From Rhododendron vialii (taxonomy: Eukaryota > Streptophyta > Magnoliopsida > Ericales > Ericaceae), in assembly GCF_030253575.1 (NCBI RefSeq), contig NC_080566.1, positions 11,727,501 to 11,791,500 on the forward strand: 64,000 bases of DNA. The letters are read 5' to 3'. The position numbers and the translations under genes are program-made. Below are positions 1 through 12,426 of the stretch, in pieces. The notes below the pieces were generated by a model. That model searched no databases and had not been told where the DNA came from. It worked only from the letters and a program-made list of their open reading frames with translations. Each line of letters opens with the position of its first letter. Position 1 is the first letter of the stretch.

Positions 1-637
1 GAGAGTGGCGTTGAGGGAACATAGTATTCGGAGGTAGGTTAAGAAGGAAAGTAAAGAATTCCTTTGAAAAGATTTTGACACACAGAATAAAGTGATGATG
101 AAAAGAAAGATTAATTAATAGGTAATCAGATATATCCTTCCATTTACAATATTCAGTTTATTTTAAACAGTTTGTCTGGATCATATGGTGGTAAGTACCG
201 AGTAGGATTTACAAATAATTGATTACAATCTTATATCTTTGCATGTATGAACAAAGAAGAACATATCTTGATTTACATTCGTAGATTAGAAGAAGAAATA
301 TTTACTCAAAATCTTTTAATAAATTGACTTCTAAATACAGCTTTATATACAAGCAGACCTAGATCTAGTACCACTCTTACTAGATTCATAGGGAAAGAAC
401 AAGATAAACTCAGAGATTTAGAGCAATAGTTAGCTGAAGCACAAGGCCAGTATCGCAGAGCAAAACCATTTCAGAATTAGGATTGAACTGTAATTATAAG
501 AAGTGGTAGGGAAAAGAGTAATTAGCACATATAGATGCATCACGTGTACCTAAGCTACACCGCACAGGATAATAACTTGAACCAATCACAGCGAGCATGG
601 GTTGATGTCCTTGTCTGTATCATCACTCTAAAAAAAA
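1..637. other. Upstream intergenic region, degenerate coding-like stretch
   Basis: No intact gene is visible. Between about 240 and 480 on the + strand, one frame reads like protein-coding sequence (charged, helix-like, rich in R, L, E and Q) but is broken by several stop codons. I could not assign it to a family. It may be a decayed retroelement or gene fragment, or chance. The rest is AT-rich spacer leading to the promoter of the S28 peptidase gene. Confidence 0.3.
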
Positions 638-652
638 TATATATATATATAG
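638..652 (+). promoter_or_regulatory. Putative TATA box of the S28 peptidase gene
   Basis: A run of alternating TA follows an A-tract and lies about 90 bp before the ATG at 741. This is a sensible TATA distance for a short 5' leader. A simple TA repeat could mimic it. Confidence 0.45.
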
Positions 653-740
653 AAAAGGTACCCGAAAACTCACTTTTCACTCCTCGTCACTACGATTCGC
701 AGGGGTCTCCGACTCTGACTCGCCGAGAACTCGTTCGCCC

Positions 741-1246
741 ATGGCGAGACCACCGTCGACCACAACCAAGCCTCTCCTTCTCTCTCTAATCTTACTCTCT
801 CTCCTCCTCCTCCTCCCTCTCTCCTCATCCCAATCATCGCACTTCCGCTCCTCCAAACGAACCCCTCCTCGCTTCCCCACCAGATTCTCACGCCCCAATA
901 AACCCCAATTGACAACAAAACAACGAACACAACAGCAACAGCAGGAATACAGGTACGAGACCCGGTATTTCGAGCAGAGTCTCGACCACTTCAGCTTCTC
1001 CGATGATCTCCCGACGTTCCGGCAGCGGTACCTCATTAATACGGAGCATTGGGTGGGTCCCACTCTCATGGGACCCATCTTTCTCTACTGCGGGAACGAG
1101 GGGGAGATTGTGTGGTTCGCGGAGAACACCGGGCTTGTTTGGGAACTCGCCCCTCGGTTCGGCGCCATGGTCATCTTCCCTGAAGTAAGACGATCATATT
1201 TGTAGTTATATGTTTTTATTTTCGCAAGATTTGATTGTGTATTAGT

Positions 1247-1299
<53 letters not shown>

Positions 1300-4200
1300 T
1301 TTTCGGTTAGATTACAAATCAGAAAATATAGCAGAACGAAGAGCTCAAGTTCAAGAGAAGAAAAATGTTCTGTAAATTACAAATTGTAATAGCCGGGGAT
1401 CTTGTATGGAATTTTTTCTTTTGTTTTTTTCTTACGTTCTCTAGCAAATTATGAAACACAAAAGAGGAATTGCAGCATCCTGATTGGATGCATCATTTTA
1501 TCATTTATTTTTGTCAATCCAGGTCATTTTATTCATTTGATTGTTTAGTTTTTGTTAAGGAGAATGATTTACAAACATTATCAACAAATGCCATCCAAAA
1601 TTATGTGACCCTGGCATTTTTTAAAATTTATGAGCCGCAATAGTTAGTGTTTCCATATAACATGTTTGGAAATTCTGTTCGTATGATATTTTACCATTTT
1701 GTTAAAAGTTGCAGAATGAACTATCAGTCTAGTTTGTCCATGTTTTTTTCTTTCTTTTTGGGTGACTAGTTTCTCTATGTTATTCACCTTGACTTGAGAA
1801 CTTCATTGGCAGCATCGATACTACGGCGAGTCAGTGCCCTATGGAAGTCTAGATGAAGCATATAAGAATGCTACTACTTTATCACATCTCACAACCGAGC
1901 AAGCAATTGCTGATTTCGCGGTGTTGATTACAAACCTGAAACAAAACTTGTCGGCTCAGGCTTGCCCTGTTGTGTTATTTGGCGGATCATATGGTGGAAG
2001 TAAGACACAGTTATTCTCTCTAGTTAGTTGTGGATGAGGAGAAACTCAAAACAGTTTACCATTCTGTTCGCTTGGTATACTAAAGATGTGAGCGATATTG
2101 AATGTTCTGTCTTTGAACTGAACAGTGTTGGCGGCATGGATGCGTCTCAAATATCCTCACATTGCAATTGGTGCACTTGCTTCTTCAGCACCCATCCTTC
2201 AATTTGAAGATATTGTGCCACCAGAAACGTTTTATGACATTGTCTCCAATAGTTTCCGAGTCTGTTCCTCTCTAGACTTTATTCTTGTCTTTTTTGATTT
2301 TTCTGCTGTAATTGTAAGTGTATGTGAGACTGCTTTCCTCTTATCTACTCAGCATGAAAGTACTAGCTGCTTCAACACCATAAAAGAGTCATGGGATGCA
2401 CTAGAATCTGAGGGTTCAAAAAATGATGGACTTATGCAACTGACTAAGACTTTCCACTTCTGCCAGTAAGTTGTACATGCAATGTTTGTTTTCAATCCCA
2501 TGTAGACAAGCTTGCAGACTCATGTGACTGTTCTGACCGCTGATTTGTTATTTTTCATCATTTGGTCTGATAAACAAATGGATGGCAGGAAACTGGAAAG
2601 AGTAGATGACCTTTATAATTGGTTGGACTCTGCTTATAGTTATTTAGCAATGGTTAACTATCCATATCCGGCCAATTTTATGATGCCTTTGCCAGGAAAT
2701 CCCATAAAAGAGGTTAGCTTGAGGACATGCTTGCAGAAACTTATATAGTGACTTATGTTATGAGCAATGCTGTCTGATAATTTCTTTTTGTTTCCTTCTT
2801 TTTTTTGTCTGCAGGTTTGCAGAAAAATTGACAACTGCCCTGAAGGGACTAGTGTTCTAGAGCGGATATTTGAAGGAGTAAATGTATATTACAATTACAC
2901 CGGAGAATATGACTGCTTTCAGCTGGATGATGACCCTCATGGCTTGGATGGATGGAACTGGCAGGTCCAGAAGTGCTCGTATTATGAATTTATGAGTTCC
3001 ATTCTTTCTAAAATTAGAAATGAGAATTTGCTGTGAACTATTACAAAAAATGTTGCTCAAGTCTGTCACGCTAAACTGAAATCCTTTGCTTTGTTTCCTT
3101 TCCACTTACAGGCATGCACTGAGATGGTTATGCCAATGTCTACCAGCCAGGATACTAGTATGTATCCAGCTTCTGATTTTAATTACACTTACTATAAAGA
3201 GGACTGCTGGAACAGTTTCCGCGTCAAACCACGGCCTAAGTGGATAACCACAGAATTTGGTGGACATGTAAGTGAATTAAGATTTTTAGATGTGTAAAAT
3301 TGTATATTTATGATCCATGGGCTAAGCTTAAGGTTTCTGTGGAGGTAACTTTCAGCTACTATTCTCTCTTCTGTTTTGGTTATTTCGCTTTGCTTATGTC
3401 TCTCTGGTTACATGGACCTAGATGATCTGTTTAACTTTAGGGACTATATGGGTTTAGTTTCTATAGTGGTCAAAAGAAATAAAATTGGGAGTTGTTGGGC
3501 ATGTGAAAATAATGTCCGTTTGTTCTTTTCCTCAAAAATTTCATTTTTCATCTTTATGATAATGAAATTTTGTTTGGAAATAAAAATAAGGATAATGAAG
3601 CTCAGTGCCTAAACATTAGAGTTCCAAGATGATGTCATTCTTTTAGCTTTACAGTAGTAGATTTATCTTTACAAGTTTTTTTTTGTTTATGTCTACAATT
3701 ATCTGTCCAAAAATAAACTTCAGATTGTTTTGGATTCAAATAATCAGGCCATTTGTCGGGGAATAAGAAACAGTTATATGGACAAAGGAAGTTCAATATA
3801 ATGGCTCTTTGATTCTCTTGAAGGGAATGAGTCATGAGTCTTAACTAGGTGACGGTCTTGGACTTCCACTTTGAAATGGAGCCTCTGTAGAGCAGTAATG
3901 TGCTGAACTTTTCAACTCTAAACTTCAATTATCTTATGAGTATTTTGTTTCTCACTTTATCATGGAATTGGCTGCACCTGGATGATATGTTCTCAAAATT
4001 TGCATGTGCAAACAAGAGAGAGAATTGGTAAAGCATTCCCTTTTGCATTGTAATGTGGTTACGAGCTTTGCTGATGATGTTTGATACATTTGGTTTGCCC
4101 TTGACTCAAGATGGAGCTTTTCCCATTGTTTGTGTGTGCGGTGGGTGGGTTGGGGGTTGGGGTAAGGGAAGGTAAAAGGTTGGCATAGGCTTGTCAGTGA

Positions 4201-5607
4201 GATGTGTTTTTGTCCATTCGGATAGTTGGGTGTCCGGGGTTGCCAAAAAATGGAAGATTTACCACTGCTGTTTCTATTGCTGTTTGGATTGGACCAATTG
4301 GTTCATTTGCCTTGCTTTGCGCATTAGATAGGATCCTGGTAGTATTCTGATGGGGTAATTCCTTCTTTTTTGGAAACCATATTTGTATGCGAAGAATCTA
4401 TATTCTTCTCTGATCCAGTAACTTTAGTTGATATTTTCCGTTTTCCGCTTTCATGTGAAGGATTTTAAGACAGCCTTGAAAATGTTTGGAAGTAACATCA
4501 TCTTTGCAAATGGCCTATTGGATCCTTGGAGTGGCGGCGGGTAACTTCTTCATTGTTTATATGACGTTATTGTTGCCAAATATTTACAAGGCAAATTTGA
4601 TGGAGGTTGCTTATTTCTGGTGCAGTGTTTTGGAAGATGTATCTGAAAGTATAGTCTCTCTCGTGACTGAAAAAGGTACAAAAAACATTGCCTTAAGCTT
4701 GCTTGAATTTAATTTGAGTTAGATATCGTCAACTTTTTTTCATATTTGGGTCCCATGGTATGCCACATGATATCGTTAACTTTAACCACCCATCCTAGCT
4801 GTTTTTCCAAGTGGGTTACACTCTTGGGTGAAGAAGAATTATCTAAACCGTTGTAGTTTAACTCCTCATCTCTACCCATCTATCTCGTCTTCTTCTTCTT
4901 GTTCATGTTCATTTGACCAAGGTGTCTCTAACACAGTGGAGGGAAATTTAGAAATCTTTAGTTGATTGAGCCATATCATCCACATAAGAGTGTCGAGAGA
5001 CTTTCAGCCAACTACGCCTATCAAGTTATCAGTGTACATTGGGAAGCTTGTGTTGTATAATTTGGCCTAAACCATAAGCTAATCTATCGGTTAACTTACT
5101 TTGCATTTGTTTTCAAAAATGAGCTCAATCCTCGGAGGATAAGTTCATTTCCGTCAAGACCATATGGTCTAATCCCACAAATGACACTGGTGGCACTATT
5201 AAGGGATGACTGATGAGCAGTGGCATTTCACTATCCGACTTTCAAACCACACGGTTTTACAAATAGGTTTTTAGAAGAATTTTCCCCCAATGAATATTTT
5301 GATATTAATTTTTCTTATGATGTTAAATAATAACTATTTGACCTGCTCGGTTTTTATTGCCCTCAAAGCTAGGCCCTGTTTGGGCGTATCATTTTACTCC
5401 CCTTTAGAGGCTAAAGAAAGCGTTGTTCCTGCCGAAATAGATTCAAACTTATGTTTTCTCATCTCAGGTGCCCATCACTTAGATCTGCGAGCAGCGACTG
5501 CCGAGGATCCTGACTGGTTACTGGAGCAGCGGACATCTGAAATCAAGCTGATTGAAGGCTGGCTTCATGACTACTATCAGGAAAAGAAGGCAGTTTTTGC
5601 TTCGTAA
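741..5607 (+). CDS. Serine carboxypeptidase S28 family (lysosomal Pro-X carboxypeptidase-like), 10 exons
   Basis: This gene predicts a 525-aa peptidase that removes the C-terminal residue after proline, acting in the secretory pathway, vacuole or apoplast. Exons, from GT-AG borders with matching phases: 741-1184, 1813-1999, 2126-2259, 2353-2465, 2589-2712, 2815-2964, 3112-3267, 4461-4540, 4626-4675, 5468-5607. The start ATG is followed by a hydrophobic signal peptide (about residues 11-28), then a Q-rich linker. The catalytic triad of the family is visible: Ser in GGSYGG (about S207), Asp in NGLLDPWSGG (about D457) and His in GAHHLDLR (H482 or H483). HRYYGES, also typical of the family, opens exon 2. 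Length fits plant members and nothing is missing. The exon 3/4 junction (FR-HES) is the least certain border, because relatives I recall have R where this has H. Intron 1 carries a GA microsatellite. Confidence 0.92.
1250..1297. repeat. (GA)n microsatellite in intron 1
   Basis: About 48 bp of uninterrupted GA dinucleotides lie in the first intron of the S28 peptidase gene. Confidence 0.95.
3268..4460 (+). other. Long intron 7 of the S28 peptidase gene
   Basis: This 1.2-kb intron separates the exon ending in FGGH from the one carrying the catalytic Asp. It is T-rich with short open frames only. I see no recognisable gene or element in it. Confidence 0.8.
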
Positions 5608-5795
5608 CTGTTGCCCCAACTTCTTGTTATTCTAGCACCTCATGCACATATAGCAGCAATTGGCGAAACCCTTGTCTGAATTCTCAGAAAACTGATTTCA
5701 AACTCAAGTTCTGCTGAAATTTCTTCAAGGCCACGTACTAACTTCAACTGCCTTGCATTGGCTTTGGTTGCAATTTCAAGGCTCTTATTGTTGTA

Positions 5796-5820
5796 AATAA
5801 AAATTCCCTTGTAAAATAAA
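5796..5820 (+). terminator. Polyadenylation signals of the S28 peptidase gene
   Basis: Two AATAAA hexamers (5796-5801 and 5815-5820) lie about 190-215 bp after the stop codon in a T/A-rich 3' flank, as expected for plant 3' ends. Confidence 0.5.
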
Positions 5821-5899
5821 AATTTTCTTGCATTCTTCCCGGTTATTTTCTCATTGCTTTTTAACTTGATTTTGCCTTGCGGTGTGCCCGAATCACGTA

Positions 5900-6113
5900 C
5901 TCTCTCCGTCCCTAAATAAGTGTCCGGCGCGCAAAACTAGACTTTACAAAACATACATATTTTTTATTAAAAAATTTAATTTTTTTCACAATATAATAAA
6001 ACTCATTGCTATATATAGATTTGAGAAAAAAAATTAATTTTTTTAACGAAACAAATGCATTTTTTGGAAGGCTTAGTGTTGTGCGCCGGACATTTATTTA
6101 GGGACGGAGGGAG
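5900..6113. mobile_element. Stowaway MITE (Tc1/mariner type)
   Basis: This 214-bp AT-rich element has inverted ends of the CTCCCTCCGTCCC type, continuing into matching CTAAATAAGTGTCCGGCGC arms. A TA target duplication flanks it (5898-5899 and 6114-6115). It encodes nothing and would depend on a mariner transposase elsewhere. Confidence 0.9.
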
Positions 6114-6232
6114 TACTATAATCTCAAAGGAAATAAAAAGGCGAGGAGATATTAGGAAAATAATGAAGTGAGAGAAGCTAAATCAAAGGATATCTATTCT
6201 ATCTATAAAATCAGTACAATCATTTTTGTTCC

Positions 6233-6428
6233 TTTTTTTTTTTATTGTGGCCATATTCTATAGTCAGCGGGGTTAGTGGGAATTTAGTCAAGAGGGGGTT
6301 CAGTGGCTATCTATAGCCTTGAAACCCCAAACAGCCCTGAAACCCCAAACTTTGTCCATCGTGGGGCTCGAACTCTGACTTTCACGGAGAGGGCAAGAAC
6401 CTACCACTAGTGCTACCCGGTAGTTCTT
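6233..6428 (-). mobile_element. tRNA-derived SINE with target-site duplication
   Basis: Read on the - strand, the 5' part has a pol III A-box-like sequence (TAGCACTAGTGG) and, about 45 bp later, a B-box-like sequence (AGTTCGAGCCC). A roughly 120-bp body and a poly(A) run of about 12 follow. The element is flanked by a direct repeat ATCATTTTTGTTCC (6219-6232 and 6429-6442). These features define a tRNA-derived SINE. It is not a tRNA gene because it cannot form the acceptor stem. Confidence 0.75.
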
Positions 6429-6724
6429 ATCATTTTTGTTCCTTGACCCCATGCGTAGCCGGTAATTCTTACTCCCTCCGTCCCATAATATTTGTTCGGT
6501 CCGAAAAACAATGACGTAAAAATAATACAATTTTTGCAAGAAAAATTAAAAGTTTTTTTAACAATTTACTAGATATCGATGAGTTCTTTTAATTTATGAA
6601 TAATTTATGAAAAAAATTTGAATTTTTTCATAAGAGAAATGCATTATTTTTTAATCCCCTGTTTGCGGACTGAACAAATAATTTGGGACAGAGGGAGTAT
6701 CATTTTTGTTCCTTGACCCCATGC
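6417..6724. repeat. 42-bp tandem duplication interrupted by a MITE
   Basis: The sequence starting CCGGTAGTTCTTATC at 6417 is repeated 42 bp later at 6459. The second copy is split at its TA by the Stowaway MITE at 6472-6697 and resumes at 6699, so the first copy is an internal empty site. Confidence 0.8.
6472..6697. mobile_element. Second Stowaway MITE
   Basis: The ends are CTCCCTCCGTCCC and its near inverse (one mismatch), with a TA duplication at 6470-6471 and 6698-6699. The interior is AT-rich and non-coding. Its arms (CATAATATTTGTTCGGTCCG) differ from those of the MITE at 5900, so it belongs to a different subfamily. Confidence 0.9.
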
Positions 6725-6727
6725 GAA

Positions 6728-6962
6728 CCCGTTCCAGAACACCTTCTTAAAAAATAAGTACTTATTTCACATTTTCAAACTAAAAAATAATGTAAATGAA
6801 AAATAATTTTTCAATTTTTTTTGCACCGTATTAAAGATCTCAATGAGATCTATCAAACAAGATCCATAATGATAGGAAAATTATTTGCGTAAGTACATAA
6901 TTTTTGAACTTGAAATTACCTTCTTAAAAAATAAGTTCTTATTTATCGTTTTGGAACGGGGC
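6728..6962. mobile_element. Putative MITE with imperfect terminal inverted repeats
   Basis: The left end CCCGTTCCAGAAC and the inverse of the right end (CCCCGTTCCAAAAC) match. Both arms contain the same TTCTTAAAAAATAAG block. It is non-coding. No clear target duplication was found, so the superfamily is open (hAT is possible). Confidence 0.5.
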
Positions 6963-8404
6963 CTAATTCCATTTTCCCCTCTCTCAGGGAACAAAATACA
7001 GCATTAACGATTCATATTATGTCAATATTTTCTTTTTATCTTCATATGCAATAAATTAGAGAAGTCACAGTAAAATATAAAGAAACAAAATTACCCCACT
7101 CGACGTTATAGATTACCTTTGAAATGTCTATTTGTATCAGTTTGAATAATTGTTCTATTCATTCCGTCTTTGGCGCCAAATTGTAATACCACTAGTATCA
7201 TTTTTGCCTTTTATTGTTCTCATAAGACATGCCAAATTTTAATAATGTAGATCTCTTTTCTACAAAATTAGTACAGTATTATTTAGAAGACATCGACGAT
7301 TCTTTTAAAATGAGATCAATATTTCTTATCGAGTATTATAATGATTTGCTAATACAGTAGAAATTTGAGAAAAATTTCGTAGGTAAGTTTTTAGAGTCGG
7401 TGTGAATAGTTGAGTTGTCAGAACTTACTTTTTCCCAAACATTATTTTGGCTCTCTGAAATAAAAAATAGTTCAATATGATATATCATTTAAAATACATT
7501 TTATCTATAAATAACCACACCAACAAAATTCCACCGTTTTAAAAAGTTTGCATTTACTGGAGTACATTATTTTGACGAGAAGGGTCCACCATTTTTTATT
7601 TAATAAAAAGGTGACCAAAATGGACTAGCACGTCATGTGGGAAAAACTGTCACTAGCTAAATACTTACTCCGATGTTAGCTTTTGATTATTTATTTAAAT
7701 GGTTACTAAAGTTACTAATGTGAAATTTCACATTGTTACTTTTAATTATTCAAATATTCAAATTTGATTATTAGTTGGAAGGTTGTTAATTTTAATATTA
7801 TAATGTGAGCACGTATTTAAACACGCATTGCTAACTTTAGCCATCTTTTAATTTTAATAATTATTGTATTGTAGATGCCCTGCTCTTACTATTTAGTTTA
7901 AACTAACTATCTTGTCCAATTGGAAGTCGCCAAACATTCCTAATAATTTCCTTCTTCTTTTTTTCTTTTTTTCTTTTTACAGTTTAAGCTGACTATCTTG
8001 TCCAATTTAATAGTAGGAAGGAATGCAACTAATCAGGCTTGCAGACAAATAGCACAACTAGTAAAACAAAACTAATTAGACCCCATTTTCACTAACAAAA
8101 AATACTAAAAACTTAACGCATTTCACAATTTCGTTTTTACTAACAAAAAAATTTCAGCATTTTACCATCTCGTTTCCACTAACAAAAAATTTGTCAACAA
8201 ACACTGTTTTAATATGTTATAGTAACTCTACTCACAAATTATCAACTTATTCACTGTTGGAAGTAACTTGACATTTCTTAACAACTTATTCACTACTGAA
8301 AACACTAAACAACTTCTCGACCATTTATAAAAATTTACAAATTTTTTACTACCGAAAACACCCCATAAGCCATTAGGGTGCCAAAATTACAATCACAGTT
8401 AAAC
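6963..8404. other. AT-rich intergenic region
   Basis: No gene seen. A short self-complementary stretch around 7690-7850 may be a worn MITE. At 8085-8200 there are about three degenerate copies of a TTTCACTAACAAAAAA-like unit. Confidence 0.6.
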
Positions 8405-8467
8405 TTTTTTTATTTTTTGGCAAAAGGTGAGAAAATTGTTATTCATCTGATAGGCAAAGCCTAAACA

Positions 8468-9436
8468 TCAAAGAGATAAGAACCCCATGGGAGTAAAATG
8501 GATGTCCACAGACCGGGACATGCCATTGGAAAGGGCTTTTTGAGCACAACAGTGCGCAACCCTATTACATTCACGTTTAACAAATCCAAAAAAACAGGAA
8601 GTAAAAGATTTCTTCAAGACTAAACAATCATGGATAACTACTGCTATATCGGAGGGAGGATTTTGATCATCATTGCAACTCCTCACAATCGCCTCCGCGT
8701 CCAATTCAATATGCACCTTAGGATATTTTAGAGCAGTCCACAGTTTTAACCCATTGCGAATGGCAAAAGCTTCAACAATTCTGGACGAGTTGATCCCCTC
8801 ATGAATAGCTAGAAAAATACCTATAACCTGACCATTATCCCTTCGAGCCACTGCCCCTATGCCAATAGAATGAGAGCTCCTGCAAACCGCCGCATCGACG
8901 TTTATCTTCAGCACATTCATTTCGGGTCGCTGCCACACCAAGGTCCCCATCAGAGAGGAACTCAATGGGGGATGGGGGACCTTAGTGTTAGGGTCCTGAA
9001 ACTCGTAAAAATCACCTTGCACTTTCCTACTAACAGCATCCGTTGCCCATACTATTCCATTGAAAATAAAATCATTCCTTGCTCGCCATATCCACAAACA
9101 ATAAAGTAAAGCCATACCTAGGAAGGGAGAGGGCAAATGACTCTGTGTTATACGATCGTAGATGCATTCCCACCAATCAACCATGTGCCTACAATCGAGC
9201 AGTTCTTCAGGTCTTAGCCGAAATGGAGAGTGGATCCAGACTTTGATTGCAGCCTCACACTGAAAAAGAATATGTGCGATTGATTCTTCCGCTTTACCAC
9301 AACAAGTACAAACTGGGTCAGCTCTGACTTTGCGTGATACCAATGTTGAATTTGTTGCCACCGCATTATTAAAACATTTCCAGATAAATATCTTCACCTT
9401 CGGATGGATTGAAAGTCCCCATAGCTTCTTCCACAC
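8468..9436 (-). pseudogene. LINE ORF2 C-terminal part: zinc-finger connector and RNase H
   Basis: This open segment of 322 codons begins inside the zf-RVT connector (WKCFNNAVATNS, then CTCCGKAEESIAHILFQC with its Cys/His spacing). It ends with an RNase H domain (about residues 170-300) with the acidic residues in KINVDAAV, VEAFAIRNGL and IELDAEA. It belongs to the same LINE as the RT segment at 9945-11533, but stops and shifts between 9437 and 9944 separate them. The ORF is intact only because it is the least damaged stretch. It is not expected to be expressed as a host protein. Confidence 0.85.
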
Positions 9437-9944
9437 TGTTGGTGAGACGCTTGAGGAGCTTGTTTGGCCTTCCTGAAAGTTGCTATGAGAACTTGAACTT
9501 TCCTTCGCTAGACGGTAAGCCGACTTGATTGAGAAGGTCCCATTCAGGGGTGGGTGCCAAATTTTACGATCTCTTTGGCTAGTATAACTGATAGTAATAG
9601 AGAGAATCGCATCTGCATCCTCTTGATTGAAGGTCTCACGGATTAGAGAAACCTTCTAGGACTTCGTATCAGAATCAATAAGATCAGCAACTTTCTTTAT
9701 GTCCTCTCTTCTGGGTGCGGTTCCATTAATTCTGAAATTAGTATTCTTGGACAACCAAGGGTCTTCCCAAACACGTATATCTTTCCCGGATCGGACTTGC
9801 CACATCCATCCCTTATCAATTAGTTATCGGGCCCAGACTATGCTCTTCCAAGCCCATGAGGATTGGCTACTAGCGTTGGCATGCCAAAATGATGTACTAG
9901 GGAAATACCTTCCCTTAAAGATCTGTCTAAATAAAGATGATGTA

Positions 9945-11533
9945 CTAAATTAGTTTCCAGCCTTGTTTAGCTAACAAAGCTTGATTAAAAGTCTCCAAAT
10001 CACGTAGCCCCAATCCACCATCACCTTTACACCTGCTCAGTTTTTCCCACTTAATCCAATGAATTTTCCGTTCCCCTTCCTTAGAACCCCACCAGAATCT
10101 TGCAATTTCGAATGAAATTTGCTGCAAAAGAGTTTTAGGCAACCGAAAATAGGACATAGCATAATTTGGATGCGCCAAAAGAACTGATTGTAACAAAACC
10201 TCACGCCCTGCATGATTAATCTTAGATTCTTTGTAGCTCCGCAACCGCTTTGTTGTTCTATCCTTGATGTATTGAAATAGATCACACTTGGCGCGACCAA
10301 GGAATACTGGTAGCCCCAAATATTTTGCACCGTATGCCTCCATCGATATGCCCACCGTTGCTGATAAGAGATTCCGAGCCTGAACTAGAGTATTGGGACT
10401 GAAGAATATTGAGGATTTGTCTTTGTTGATCTTTTGGCCAGTGGCAGCTTCATAGGAATCAAGGATCCGAGACAAAGCCTCGCAATCTTGAACTGTGGCA
10501 CAACAAAATACAATAGAATCATCCGCAAACAATAAATGAGAGATAATAGGACAATGATTGTTAATCCGAAATCCCTATAAAAGTCTTTTGCTTAAAAAAT
10601 CGTGAAACATGGCTGTGAAGCCTTCTCTGCACAAGAGGAATAAATATGGAGAGAGAGGGCACCCCTGGCGGATCCCCCGGCTTGGATAGAAAGTATCCCC
10701 TGCTTCCCCATTGACTGTGATGGAAAAAGAAACCGTATTCACACACTCCATCACCCATCCAATCCATTTCTGATGAAAGCCCAACTGTGTCATCACCATC
10801 TCCAAATAGCTCCACTTTATCCGATCGTATGCCTTTGCCACATCCAATTTGAATGCAGCCACCCCATGAGAACCAGAACGTGTGTGCTTAATGTAGTGTG
10901 TGAGTTCGTGAGCAATAAGAAGATTATCCGTTATTTGGCGACCCCCTACAAAAGCACTTTGGTTTTCGGAGACAATCGAAGGAAGGAAAGGCTTGAGCCG
11001 ATTAGCCAAAACCTTTGCAATAATTTTGTAACTTATGGTGCATAGACTAATGGGGCGAAATTGGCTGACCTTTTGTAGGAGTTTGAACCTTTGGAATGAG
11101 AACAATCTGAGTGCGGTTCACACTCCTAAGCATTCTGCCATCGTGGAAGAAACTACGCACTGCTCGACAAACATCAACACCAACTATTCCCCAATACCGC
11201 TGGAAAAAACCAGCCGTCATTCCGTCATAGCCAGGTGCTTTTATTTGGGTGCATCTCAAACAAAGCAGCTTTGATTTCCCTTGTAAACGGCTTCAGCAGG
11301 CTATTATCCATTGTAGTAGAAACTCGGTGAGGAATAAAATTAGTAACTTGCTGGATGTTTTGAACTCCTTCACTGACATACAAATGCTGAAAGAAACTCT
11401 GAAACTCATTTACAATGCCTTGTTGATCCGAAATCCAAGCCCCATACGCATTCTCGATCCCCAAAATGTGATTATGCCTTCGTCGTTCAAAGCATAAATG
11501 ATAAAACCATTGATCTCTAAATTTTTTCTTCAA
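9945..11533 (-). pseudogene. LINE ORF2 reverse transcriptase, frameshifted
   Basis: At least four overlapping pieces in different frames (11533-11225, 11259-11047, 11105-10575, 10532-9945) together cover most of an RT domain. Recognisable motifs are SLCTISYKIIAKVLANRLKP, KLDVAKAYDRIKW, GIRQGCPLSPYLF and the catalytic box FADD (about 10529-10518). The palm and thumb regions follow ([21 protein letters not shown]). Frameshifts show it is dead. All motifs match plant L1-clade RTs. The N-terminal endonuclease is not in the window. Confidence 0.88.
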
Positions 11534-11560
11534 ATAGAGTTCATCAAATGTGGTAATTCC

Positions 11561-12426
11561 TCGTGTAGCTTATGATACGATGTTAAATAAGACACTATAA
11601 TTTTACATTAACAGTTCTAATTGTTCCGTTTGTAGGCTCGATGTTTTAATGACTAATAATGTCCATGTTAAAAATTAATAGGCTTTCATTCATACAAGCA
11701 AAGATTTTCTCGACTTATATTTGGCTAAAAATAAATAAACGGCCAGAGTTTAGCCATTCATTTCCTTTATGATAAATACGTTTCGTTCAAATGACTATCA
11801 ATATCGGGTTGATCAATTTGTTTGAACAAATAATAAATAGATAAATACTAGAAAAGCCATAAAAACATGAAATAAAATTATAATGAATTCTATTGTTTTT
11901 TTTTTTGAAAAATGAATTCTACAGTTACGTCATCATCTCATGCTACTATAAAATGCCATGCGAGATTCTTAATTCCTTTTCGTATATATGTTATTTTACC
12001 AAATCAAATATCTTTCCGAATTTTCAAAATTCAAAATCTAAAAGGTTCGTGTCCAGTTAAGGCAGGCGCGGCCTCGCAACCCTAAACGCCGTCGTAAATA
12101 CTGGTACTTACCACATTACCTTCCCCTTCTTGAGCTCCGCAAGCTTTTTACAGTTTGAATAGTCAAAAGCTTCTCGTGAAAGAATTTCACAGCACACACA
12201 CAAAGTCTAGAGAGAGAAAGCGAGAGTTTATTTTAGAGAGAGAAAAGGCACAAGAAAAGCTCGGTAGAGAAAAGTAGAGAGTGACTGGACTCCCCACTAC
12301 TCAAGAACTACCAACAGATCAAGAACTTTAGTCCAAAAAGAACGCATCAAGAAAGACGCTGGTCGACGCTTGCGGTTAAAACCCTAAGAATCTAGGGTTT
12401 TCTCGATTCAGAAGTTTGGGGGGAAA
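11561..12426 (+). promoter_or_regulatory. Promoter and 5' leader region of the NMCP2/CRWN4 gene
   Basis: A TATAAAA lies at 11947-11953 in AT-rich DNA. From about 12180 the sequence turns GA-rich (AGAGAGAGAAAG stretches), typical of plant 5' UTRs, and runs into the ATG at 12427. The TATA is about 480 bp before the ATG, so either the leader is long or a nearer TSS is used. No other gene is seen here. Confidence 0.45.

Larger units (their letters stand above)
8405..11560 (-). mobile_element. L1-type LINE, 5'-truncated and degenerate
   Basis: On the - strand this holds, in order, the reverse transcriptase, a zinc-finger connector and an RNase H domain of a plant non-LTR retrotransposon. An A-rich 3' tail lies at about 8405-8420. 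The endonuclease that normally precedes the RT is absent, so the copy is 5'-truncated. Several frameshifts and stops break the ORF. No target duplication could be fixed. Confidence 0.88.

Noticed and set aside
4486..4722. 78-codon ORF within the S28 peptidase gene
   Set aside because: It is a shifted-frame reading of exon 8, intron 8 and exon 9 of the peptidase.
6369..6428. tRNA gene on the - strand
   Set aside because: A- and B-box-like sequences are present but there is no acceptor-stem pairing, and poly(A) and target duplications flank the unit; it is a SINE.
8870..9109. + strand ORF of 79 codons
   Set aside because: It is the antisense shadow of the LINE RNase H/zinc-finger frame, which carries the recognisable motifs.
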